In this document: in pieces, positions 14,064 through 21,257 of the stretch | Layout of the letters: every line of letters begins with the position of its first letter | How positions within the stretch are numbered: position 1 is the first letter of the stretch | Source: a virus | Direction: 5' to 3' (one strand) | Length of the DNA: 21,257 nucleotides | Virus record (IMG/VR): IMGVR_UViG_3300027513_000051 | Span: 1-21,257 of that record | Translations under genes and position numbers: made by a program | Notes under the pieces: model-generated | The model's database searches: none | What the model was told of the DNA's origin: nothing | Seen by the model: the letters and a program-made list of their open reading frames with translations, nothing else

Positions 14064-14849
14064 ATGAGCTTGTTATTACCTACATTCTCTAAGTTTTATT
14101 ACAACATCGTAGTTGATGAAAATAATTTTAATTTAGATTTTGATGAAGGTGGAGGGGAACTCACCGCTGAATTAAACCCAGGGGAATATACATTAGAAGG
14201 TATAGCTGATGAAGTTGAACGGGCACTTAATGACGCTGGAGCTTTTACTTATACAGTTACGGCTAATAGAACCACCAGGTTTTTAACTATTTCAGCAGGT
14301 TCTGCATTTACTTTAAGAGTAGCTTCAGGCTCTCATCTAGGAACCTCTGGTTATACTTTAATTGGATTCACCGGGGCTAATAGAACTGGAACTACTACTT
14401 ATACTAGTAATAATGCAGTTGGATCTGTGTATGAGCCTCAATTTAAATTACAAAGTTATATTTCAAGTGATGACTGGCAACAAGCAGCAGATGCTTCTAT
14501 TAATAAAACGGCTAGTGGCAGGGTAGAGGTAGTAAAGTTTGGAACAGAAAAATTCTTTCAATTCAATATTAGCTTTATAACTAACATTAGACAGCCCTGT
14601 AATGGTCCTGTTTTAAATAAAACAACAGGTCTTGAGAATGCTAGAGACTTTATGCAATATGCTACAACACGTTCCCCACTAGAATTTATGCCTAATAAAG
14701 AATCACCTGGAACGTTTTATAAAATATTACTTGAATCTACTCCTGACTATTCCAATGGAACAGGTTATAAGTTAAGAGAATTATATGATAAAAATGCCGC
14801 TGGTTATTTTGAAACTGGCTTACTTAAATGGCGTTTAATAGAAGATTAA
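14064..14849 (+). CDS. Distal tail protein-like, with domain A at its N-terminus
   Basis: The 261-residue protein starts directly after the tape measure stop, the classical place of the distal tail protein (Dit) that ends the tube and holds the baseplate. Residues about 13-116 are domain A, shared with the adaptor. The remainder (about 122-261) shows YEPQFKLQSYIS, GRVEVVKFGTEKFFQFNISF, a long ARDFMQYATTRSPLEFMPN stretch and GYFETGLLKWRLIED, a pattern seen in Dit-like or minor tail proteins whose last strand ends in a Trp-Arg motif. The ribosome site is AAGGTAA at 14050-14056, inside the tape measure gene. The Dit role is inferred from position and size; another minor tail protein is possible. 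Confidence 0.6.
   Translation: MSLLLPTFSKFYYNIVVDENNFNLDFDEGGGELTAELNPGEYTLEGIADEVERALNDAGAFTYTVTANRTTRFLTISAGSAFTLRVASGSHLGTSGYTLIGFTGANRTGTTTYTSNNAVGSVYEPQFKLQSYISSDDWQQAADASINKTASGRVEVVKFGTEKFFQFNISFITNIRQPCNGPVLNKTTGLENARDFMQYATTRSPLEFMPNKESPGTFYKILLESTPDYSNGTGYKLRELYDKNAAGYFETGLLKWRLIED
14100..14411 (+). repeat. Domain A, copy 2 (inside the distal tail protein gene)
   Basis: It encodes residues 13-116. The conserved core is NNFNLDFDEGGGELTAELNP, then EYTLEGIADEVERALNDAGA, then FTYTVTAN, ending GTTTYTSN. It aligns with copy 1 at 8957, with a slightly longer strand region before the final turn. Confidence 0.75.
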
Positions 14850-14863
14850 TTTAGGGGGAACTA

Positions 14864-16555
14864 GTGTCAGTTACTAATGGACAAGTCGCGAATCAAACTA
14901 CATTTAATAATGCTTTCGTATCTAAAACTGAAACAGATCCTTCTGTAAATAAAATTATCGGTGTTGTGGGGATGGAAAATACCACAGATCCAGATTCTGG
15001 TAATGCGATCACTAACGTTCAACAATATCAAAATGAAATAGCAGACGCAGCTGGAGTAGTTGGAACTGATGATGCTACTAGGAAAGTTTATTCTTCTAAT
15101 AACGTTGTAGCTAATGGTGATAATCGCAAAGTAGCTGTTGGGAAATTAGATGCTAAATTTCATAATACCACCGGGCACGCGCATACAGGTGGAGCAGGAG
15201 ATGGCCCACAAATTAGCGCAGCCGATCTAGCAGATTTTAATAATTTTCTTTCTCAATGGCAGACTTTTACTATTAGTCCTGCTGTAGGACTAGATGATGA
15301 TGTTTCTGCTCAGTTAACTGGTAAAGTTTCAGGTGGTAACACTACTACTGCTGGAGTTATTACTACTGGCTCATATAACAAGTGTGAAATTAGATTATTA
15401 TCCACAGATACATTTATAGAAGATGCTGATGGCCAAAGAGTTTATGGAAGATTAACAGAAGCTGCTGGAGTATGGACTTTAACTTATTACACTAATGAAG
15501 CAGGAGTAGAAACTGCTCACACTTTAGCTTCACAAAATATCAGAGTTTACTTTAGAGAAGTATTTACCATGGATACTCGCCCCACCATTCAAGATGATGG
15601 TGGTTTAATCGGCTCACTAGATATGACAGCCGATATTGTTGACGCTAGCCCCACTCAGCGCGGAGTTGTTTCCACAGGATCTCAAAGTTTTGGCGGTCTT
15701 AAAACAAATACAGATGGATTAATTATAGAAGATCATTTTGCTACTCCTAGATCAGATGTAGCTGGTGCTAATCCAATAAATGCTTTGACTTATAACCCTT
15801 TAATTAAAATTACTGGTGCTACTGCTACTTTTATTAACGGTATTACATCTGGAACAGATGGTAAAAGAGTAGTAATTCATAATGGAACTTCTCAAATACT
15901 AACTTTTAATCATCAATCTGGATCAGCAAGTGCTGCTGATAGATTAAAACTTCCTGGATCTATTGCTTTACAAGTAGCTATTGATTCATCTGTTGAATTT
16001 ATTTATGACACTAACCAATCTAGATGGGTTGTAAAATCTGCTGCAGGATCAGGATCTGGTGGGGGATCTGGTGGATCTTTAGAATGGGTAGAAGCTTTAA
16101 GTGCCCCTACTATTGAAGTAGAATATGAGGCTAAAGCTGCACATTTCACCGCTGATGGAGATCAAAACTTATACACTACGATTAAAGTTCCCACATCTTA
16201 TGGAACAGGATCTCCAGTTAAATTAAAACTTTTATTTTACAGTCCTGATAATAGTGGAAATGTGTTCATGCGTTCACAATCTACTTTAATTAGAACTGGA
16301 ACTGATGCTTTCAACTCTACCACAAACCAGAGAACCTCTACAAATACTGAAGCTACCCTCGGAGCTGGAACAGTTGATGAGCCTCAATATGTTGAACTTG
16401 ACCTAACTAGTTCAATCGGAGAGATAAATGCAGTTGCAATTTCTCCAGGAGACCAAATAAAAGTAAGATTATATAGGGATACAGCTAATGAAAGCACCCC
16501 TGCAACAAGTGCAGCACGAGCACAAATTTACCAATCGGAGAGTACATTCACATGA
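14864..16555 (+). CDS. Tail fibre protein
   Basis: A GTG start at 14864 is preceded by AGGGGGA (14853-14859). The 563-residue product begins with SVTNGQVANQTTFNNAFVSK, a pattern I associate with tail-attached ends of phage fibres. It continues with a repeated, beta-rich shaft and contains TGHAHTGGAGDGPQIS at about 103-118. In this fibre-type motif the HxH pair can bind metal in trimers in related fibres. A flexible Gly/Ser linker lies near residue 394-405 (GSGSGGGSGGS). The last 155 residues form a separate beta-sandwich (VKLKLLFYSPDNSG, PQYVELDLTSS, GDQIKVRLYRD) that may be the binding tip. Only one cysteine is present, unlike the next gene. Its TGA overlaps the next ATG. The fibre role is likely and the ligand unknown. 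Confidence 0.65.
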   Translation: MSVTNGQVANQTTFNNAFVSKTETDPSVNKIIGVVGMENTTDPDSGNAITNVQQYQNEIADAAGVVGTDDATRKVYSSNNVVANGDNRKVAVGKLDAKFHNTTGHAHTGGAGDGPQISAADLADFNNFLSQWQTFTISPAVGLDDDVSAQLTGKVSGGNTTTAGVITTGSYNKCEIRLLSTDTFIEDADGQRVYGRLTEAAGVWTLTYYTNEAGVETAHTLASQNIRVYFREVFTMDTRPTIQDDGGLIGSLDMTADIVDASPTQRGVVSTGSQSFGGLKTNTDGLIIEDHFATPRSDVAGANPINALTYNPLIKITGATATFINGITSGTDGKRVVIHNGTSQILTFNHQSGSASAADRLKLPGSIALQVAIDSSVEFIYDTNQSRWVVKSAAGSGSGGGSGGSLEWVEALSAPTIEVEYEAKAAHFTADGDQNLYTTIKVPTSYGTGSPVKLKLLFYSPDNSGNVFMRSQSTLIRTGTDAFNSTTNQRTSTNTEATLGAGTVDEPQYVELDLTSSIGEINAVAISPGDQIKVRLYRDTANESTPATSAARAQIYQSESTFT

Positions 16556-18429
16556 TTATAAAATTAATTTACGGACTTTTTTTAACATCCATTCTAACGT
16601 TTGCAGCTTTAACCGAAGTTGACAGACAAGAGTTTGTTCGCCAAAACATCTTAGACAAATATAATCCTGGGTTTGAAAATGGTAAAGCTAAGTGGACAAA
16701 TAGTGATGGAACATTCGCTTTAGATTCATCTTCTAATATTGGAACAGGACTTCAATCAGGAAGCTTTGATGCTTCTGCTACTACTCAAACTTTAACTTCT
16801 AGCACAGTTTCAATTCCAAAAGCACTTTATGGGCAAAGTTGTTTAGCAAGAATTAAATATAAAGGTGGGGATGCAAACCTTGCTTTTAAAGTAATGGATG
16901 GCTCTAGTAATGTTTTAGCTTCTGAAACTTTATCAGCTAGCACTATTTTTAGACCAGTGGGCTTAAGTTTTGTTTGCCCCACAACAGGATCTTTAAAGCT
17001 ACAAATCTCTTCTACTGCGAACGCCGCAATTATTTATTTAGATGATGCTTACATTGGTGAAAATTTTCAAGTTGCAACCACTCAAGCAATCAGTGAATGG
17101 AAAAATGATTTAACTTTTACAACTTCTGGCTTTGGAACAATTTCTGTTTCAGATTTTCGTTACCAACAAGTTGGTGACAGAATGTTCGTTAAAGGAAGAT
17201 TCACAATTGGAACGGTTGCAGCGGCTGAGGGTTATATTGAATTGCCCACAGGTTTAACTATTAATACAAGCAAAATGAGTTCAAGTGTTCAGGGGACAAA
17301 AGTTGGTGGAATTACTAGAATTACCTCTGGCGCATCTTATGCTTCTCTTGACCACATTTTATTTTACGATGGTTCAACAAACAATCGCGTTTATTACAGT
17401 TTGGCTCCTGATGGCAGCAATGCTTTGGATAAAGATTTAGTCAATGCACAATTTGGTTCAGGTGAAGACGTACAATTTGATTTTGAGGTTCCAATAACTG
17501 AATGGGCCGGCTCAACAAACGCTTTAAGCTTTGATAAAGCTGGTCAATCATGGTCTGGTTATCACGATGCTGATTGCGGGTGGACATTTGGTTCAGCATC
17601 TTTTACGGATGCCGTTTCAGTTGACGCTAGTTGTACTTTTGCAGAAAGAACAAATAGAAATTTTGGAACCGTAACAAGTTACAACGATGGAACACCAGGA
17701 AACAATTACCCTGGGATAACTTTTACTCCAGTTAAAATTGGCTCTTATTATGTTTGCGCAAAACCAGTTGCTTATAACGGAACCGCTAACCAGCAAGGTG
17801 ACTTACAACTTTATGACGGCACCACAGAAATTTCTACGGCTGCCACTCGCCAAGCGGGTTCAACGGTTATGTTTACCACCATCCCAGTTTGTGGAATCTA
17901 CAAAGCCACTTCTGTTGCTGCTAAAAATATATATTTAAGAGGTTCAGTTTATACAACTGGAACTTTAAACATTAATAATAACACTTCAACCGCTGGAAGC
18001 AGAACTGTTGAATGGAGTATTTTCGCTCTAGATCAAGAAATTCCTGCCACAATTTTAAAGGGTGTTGTTGGAACACAATCAACCGTTAGTGAGAGAATTG
18101 AAAGGCTTAGTTTTGGTGAAAGTGGTGGATCAATGGCATCCCCTACGGCTTGCACATCGGCTTCTTGTACTGTTTATTCTCAATCTGGTTCTTGGGTTTC
18201 ATCTATTGCTAGAAATTCTACTGGCGATTATTCTGTAACAATTGCTACTGGAATTTTTGCCAGTGCTCCAACTTGTGTCGCATCAACTTTTGTAGCAGGG
18301 ACAGTTGCTAACTGTGAGTCTTTTGGTTCGGCCACCGCCACCGCAATACCAGTTTTATGCAGACTAAGCAACGGCGTAACTGATTCTGCTGTAAATTTAA
18401 TTTGCATGGGTCCTAAAGGGAGTTTATAA
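16552..18429 (+). CDS. Adhesin/fibre-like protein with an N-terminal signal peptide
   Basis: This 625-residue protein overlaps the fibre gene by ATGA. Residues 1-20 (MIIKLIYGLFLTSILTFAAL) look like a Sec signal peptide with a lysine, a hydrophobic core and possible cleavage near residue 18-20, which is strange for a virion protein made and assembled in the cytoplasm. A carbohydrate-binding-module-like jelly roll follows at about 36-172 (YNPGFENGKAKW, then IIYLDDAYIGENF). Another beta domain lies at 178-320 (WKNDLTFTTSGFGTISV), and further domains run to the end. Twelve cysteines fall into six local pairs (97/142, 342/361, 402/447, 534/539, 575/588, 603/618), as expected for disulfides in an exported protein. 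GATC is much rarer here than in both neighbours. It may have been acquired from a bacterial surface-protein gene. Role as host-binding adhesin is inference. Confidence 0.6.
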   Translation: MIIKLIYGLFLTSILTFAALTEVDRQEFVRQNILDKYNPGFENGKAKWTNSDGTFALDSSSNIGTGLQSGSFDASATTQTLTSSTVSIPKALYGQSCLARIKYKGGDANLAFKVMDGSSNVLASETLSASTIFRPVGLSFVCPTTGSLKLQISSTANAAIIYLDDAYIGENFQVATTQAISEWKNDLTFTTSGFGTISVSDFRYQQVGDRMFVKGRFTIGTVAAAEGYIELPTGLTINTSKMSSSVQGTKVGGITRITSGASYASLDHILFYDGSTNNRVYYSLAPDGSNALDKDLVNAQFGSGEDVQFDFEVPITEWAGSTNALSFDKAGQSWSGYHDADCGWTFGSASFTDAVSVDASCTFAERTNRNFGTVTSYNDGTPGNNYPGITFTPVKIGSYYVCAKPVAYNGTANQQGDLQLYDGTTEISTAATRQAGSTVMFTTIPVCGIYKATSVAAKNIYLRGSVYTTGTLNINNNTSTAGSRTVEWSIFALDQEIPATILKGVVGTQSTVSERIERLSFGESGGSMASPTACTSASCTVYSQSGSWVSSIARNSTGDYSVTIATGIFASAPTCVASTFVAGTVANCESFGSATATAIPVLCRLSNGVTDSAVNLICMGPKGSL

Positions 18430-18433
18430 CCTT

Positions 18434-20674
18434 ATGGCATTTACCATAACTAAGAATGCCAGAATTAAAGCGGAGAGAAATAATATCTCTCCTAACCTGG
18501 TATTCAAAATAGATGGGTTAGATACTCTTTATGGATTACAAATCATTAAAAAATATATTCGCATCGGTGATCCTGGGCTTTTTATCGGCAGTGATTGGGT
18601 TATTGGTGGCCTTCGCTCAGCTAGTGATCAAGTAACTAATATTACCTTTGAAGGAACTACTACTCAGATTAATCAAAAACTAGATCCTGATAAAGCATCA
18701 GGCGCGACTATTTCCACCATGGATATAGCCTTAATAGATATTGATGGAAGTGTTTCAGATCTAGTGTCACCCGGTGTAGAGTTACCAGATATCTTAGGTC
18801 GTAAGGCTAAAGTATTTTTAGGTTTTGCAGATACAGCTTGGCCAGAAGATTATATAACTATTTTTCGTGGAATTATAGATCAAGTGGATGTGGGCACTGC
18901 TAAGATGACTTTTAAGTTATCGCATCCTGATCAAAAAAAACGTCAAGATATTTTTGTTAAAGGGGATACTGAATTAAATGGAGCTATTGATAATGTTGTC
19001 ACTACTATTACGGTTGACTCTACCGCAGACTTTTTTTCTAGAGTGCTTGGCCCTGACGGAGTTTCTTATGATTCTAATATTAAATATGGGGTCAGAATAG
19101 ATGATGAAATTATTTTCTTTACAGGAAAGACTGGCACTACTTTTACTGGTTGCACTCGTGGGGCTTTGGGCACTACTGCCGCTAGTCACTCTGATAATGC
19201 TGCTGTTTCTTCTTTTTACAATCTAACTGGAAACTCTATTGATCTAGCACTTAAACTCTACTTCTCAGGGAGACAAGGTCCATGGGTAGAGGATATTGAA
19301 GTAAAACATATTAACCAACTCGGGGATCTAAGTTTTATTCAAAATGCTTTATTCTTCGATGGAGTAGATATTCAAAATGAATACGGCATATCGATTAATG
19401 ATTACGTTACTATTACTGGTGCTACTAATGGCGCTAATGATGTTACTAGAACTGTTGATCTAATTGAAAAAACAGATGAAGGATCTTACTTAATTTTAAG
19501 TGGGGCTAATCTAATCTCAGAGAATGATTCTCCAGCAGAGGTTTCTTTTAGATCTCAGTATGACACTCTAGCTGATGGATTAAGATTTGATGGTGATGAG
19601 GTAGACGTAGTAGAGCATGAGAGAATTAAGAGAATATTCTTATCCTCTCATGAACAAGATTTTCGTTTAAAAGATACTATTCAGGGTAAAGACTTTATTG
19701 AAGAGCAGATATTATTTCCTGCAGCAGCTTACTCTCTACCTAGAAAATCTCAATCAAGTCTTGGCTATCACATAGGTCCTATTCCAGGAGTAGATCCTAA
19801 AATCTTTACCTCAGCTAATGCTAAGAATGCTTCACAAGTTAAGATCTCCAGATCCATTAATAAGAATTTTTATAACACTATTGTCTATAGATATGACGAA
19901 AGTTTATTAGAGGATGCTAAGTTCACTGGTGGATATATAACCACTGATGCTACCTCTAAAACAGAGATCCCAGTAGGAACCCGCGCTTTAGTTATTACAG
20001 CTAAAGGGATGCGTTCAACTTTAAGCGCACTAAATCTAGCCACTACTGCGGCCGCTCGTAGATTAAAGAGATATAAACGCGGAGCAGAATACATTTCACA
20101 ATTTGAAGTCCTTTATGGGGATTCTTATAACATTGAGATTGGTGATATAATCATAATTGATACCTCTGATTTAAAGATGCTAGACACAAAGCTGGCCACC
20201 AGGTCAGGGGATCCAAAATTATACGAGATTATTAATAAAACTTTTGATATAAAAACAGGTGGGGTAAAATTAGAACTTGTCGACACCAACTATTCTACCA
20301 ATACACGATACTGTCTAATTTCCCCATCTAGCCGAATTGAAACAGGTGGAACCACAACTAAATTTAAATTAAAAGTAGATACTAATAACCCTTATGGAAT
20401 AGATGAGGGTAAAAAATGGTCTAGATATATTGGTGCTACTATAAGAGTTAGATCAGATGACTTTACTACTAGAAACGATACGTCTACAATTTTAAGCGTT
20501 AGTGGTAATACCATTACACTAGATTCGGCTTTATCATTTACCCCACAGGACAATGATACTATGACGTTTAGTGTTTATGATGATTCTAATGATACTTTAA
20601 AACTCATCTACGGATGGATGAGAAATTTAGATTTCTTCGCAGACGGCAAGAAACGTTATGAAATGATCGGTTAA
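18434..20674 (+). CDS. Baseplate hub/tail tip protein
   Basis: The 746-residue protein is probably the central tail hub (Tal-like) to which the distal tail protein and fibres attach. The N-terminal 175 residues form a mixed alpha/beta part (LVFKIDGLDTLYGLQI, SGATISTMDIALIDIDG, EDYITIFRGIIDQVDV) like the start of hub proteins, with the phrase FRGIIDQVDV typical of the first hub domain. A small inserted beta module at about 178-262 shows TTITVDSTADF, VRIDDEIIFFTG and TFTGCTRGALGTTAASHSDN, a widespread phage tail motif. The next part (about 265-620) returns to hub-like sequence, and a further small beta domain lies near 630-720. No peptidoglycan hydrolase is evident. A GGGAG site lies at 18418-18422. 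The assignment is by pattern and position at the end of the tail module. Confidence 0.6.
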   Translation: MAFTITKNARIKAERNNISPNLVFKIDGLDTLYGLQIIKKYIRIGDPGLFIGSDWVIGGLRSASDQVTNITFEGTTTQINQKLDPDKASGATISTMDIALIDIDGSVSDLVSPGVELPDILGRKAKVFLGFADTAWPEDYITIFRGIIDQVDVGTAKMTFKLSHPDQKKRQDIFVKGDTELNGAIDNVVTTITVDSTADFFSRVLGPDGVSYDSNIKYGVRIDDEIIFFTGKTGTTFTGCTRGALGTTAASHSDNAAVSSFYNLTGNSIDLALKLYFSGRQGPWVEDIEVKHINQLGDLSFIQNALFFDGVDIQNEYGISINDYVTITGATNGANDVTRTVDLIEKTDEGSYLILSGANLISENDSPAEVSFRSQYDTLADGLRFDGDEVDVVEHERIKRIFLSSHEQDFRLKDTIQGKDFIEEQILFPAAAYSLPRKSQSSLGYHIGPIPGVDPKIFTSANAKNASQVKISRSINKNFYNTIVYRYDESLLEDAKFTGGYITTDATSKTEIPVGTRALVITAKGMRSTLSALNLATTAAARRLKRYKRGAEYISQFEVLYGDSYNIEIGDIIIIDTSDLKMLDTKLATRSGDPKLYEIINKTFDIKTGGVKLELVDTNYSTNTRYCLISPSSRIETGGTTTKFKLKVDTNNPYGIDEGKKWSRYIGATIRVRSDDFTTRNDTSTILSVSGNTITLDSALSFTPQDNDTMTFSVYDDSNDTLKLIYGWMRNLDFFADGKKRYEMIG

Positions 20675-20686
20675 GGAGAATATAAA

Positions 20687-21150
20687 ATGGCAGATATAGT
20701 TAGTAATGCAGCGAAAATGAATGATCTTGAAATCAGTGCAGATGCACCGATCACAGAAGACTTATTTGAAAAAATAGGCGCGAACATTAACTATCTTTTA
20801 GATCTTGCTGCTCTAGGGGTAACTACTTATCTGGTTAACGGATCTTACACTGTAGCTGAAGGTCAAAATAGAATCTTAGTTAAAATGTGTGGCGGTGGCG
20901 GCGGGGGCGGTGCTGGCGGAGCTAACGGCCCAGCTGGAGGCGGTGCTGGTGGGGCAGGTGGATCAGTTTTAGAAACTATGCTCAACGTAACTCCATTAGA
21001 TGTTCACGCTGTAACAATAGGAATTGGTGGGGTAGGTGCAGGAGCTAACGGTGGCACTGGCACTGGCGGAACTGGTTCAGCTGGAACAGATACTACTTTC
21101 GGAATAATCGCGACTGCTAAGGGCGGAGCTCCAGGAACTGGTGGCCAAGG
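20687..21150 (+). CDS. Glycine-rich tail tip adhesin, 3' end lost at a chimeric join
   Basis: The genuine part runs to about residue 150. Residues 1-45 form a helical attachment segment ([20 protein letters not shown]). Then comes [20 protein letters not shown] leading into GGGGGGGAGG and further Gly-rich loops, a conserved [15 protein letters not shown] strand and [13 protein letters not shown]. This is the well-known glycine-rich tip domain of phage fibres, where Gly-rich loops pack as polyglycine sheets and the loops between them bind the host receptor. The frame stays open to 21253, but everything after about 21150 is GC-rich DNA from another genome, so those last 30-odd residues (Arg/Pro-rich) are artificial. 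The Shine-Dalgarno site is AAGGAG at 20673-20678. The real C-terminus is not in this window. Confidence 0.7.
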
Positions 21151-21257
21151 CCGGCGCCCTCGGCGGCGCCCTCGATCAGGCCGGGGATGTCGGCCACCAC
21201 GAAGCTCGCTTCGCCGACGCGCACCATGCCCAGGGAAGGCGCGAGGGTGGTGAACGG
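21132..21257 (-). CDS. obg: Fragment of bacterial GTPase Obg (foreign, chimeric end)
   Basis: Read on the minus strand from 21257, the sequence encodes [20 protein letters not shown] and then [18 protein letters not shown], continuing HQFL down to about 21132. This is the switch region of the Obg/CgtA G-domain: the G2 threonine in PFTT and the G3 motif DIPG, both intact. Obg is an essential, ribosome-associated bacterial GTPase and has no place in a phage tail module. The stretch is strongly GC-rich with G/C at nearly all third codon positions, quite unlike the AT-rich phage. The frame breaks off upstream of 21132, where the phage sequence takes over. Residues HQFL after GLG recall proteobacterial Obg proteins, but the species cannot be named. 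Confidence 0.85.

Noticed and set aside
17738-17938. 66-codon + strand frame inside the signal-peptide adhesin gene
   Set aside because: It is out of frame within a much longer and clearly coding gene, without a ribosome site or recognisable features.
21150-21253. Arg/Pro-rich C-terminus of the glycine-rich adhesin
   Set aside because: It is the wrong-strand reading of the Obg fragment behind the chimeric join; codons and composition differ completely from the phage.

Overview
This window is the late, structural part of a dsDNA tailed phage (or prophage) with a long non-contractile tail, i.e. siphovirus-like. Every convincing gene lies on the + strand and they are packed head to tail. Many junctions overlap (TAATG or ATGA), and the longest spacer between genes is 113 bases. 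The DNA is AT-rich and has clear Shine-Dalgarno sites (AGGAG, GGGGG). That points to a bacterial host that uses Shine-Dalgarno initiation. A fibre gene with a signal peptide and even-numbered cysteines hints at a Gram-negative-like donor, but the host cannot be named from the sequence.

Layout: small terminase subunit (cut by the left edge), large terminase (384-1646), portal (1662-3275), two tandem related neck/morphogenesis-like proteins (3253-4514), a 113-base spacer with two small hairpins, scaffold (4628-5311), HK97-fold major capsid protein (5341-6180) and a probable capsid decoration protein (6200-6580). An accessory stretch follows (6584-8757): four small unknown proteins, two of them (6778-6945, 8581-8757) under 60 codons, a beta-rich virion protein and a LamG-type lectin. 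Next come a head-tail adaptor carrying two extra beta domains (8759-10138), a tail terminator (10141-10578) and the tail tube protein (10596-11513). The tail assembly chaperone is made in two forms by a predicted -1 frameshift on A AAA AAC (11553-12106). The tape measure (12099-14063) and the distal tail protein (14064-14849) follow, then two fibre/adhesin genes (14864-18429), the baseplate hub (18434-20674) and a glycine-rich tip adhesin (from 20687).

Two accessory domains recur in otherwise unrelated structural proteins. Domain A is in the adaptor and the distal tail protein; domain B is in the adaptor and the tail tube. They look like exchangeable surface-decoration modules.

The right end is not phage. 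From about 21132-21150 onward the sequence turns GC-rich, and on the minus strand it encodes the G-domain of the bacterial GTPase Obg (motif [16 protein letters not shown]). The two parts share roughly 20 bases of compatible sequence, so this is most likely an assembly chimera. The glycine-rich gene is therefore truncated and its apparent C-terminus is artificial. Replication, lysis and lysogeny genes are not in the window, and no RNA genes, CRISPR arrays, insertion sequences or convincing terminators were seen.
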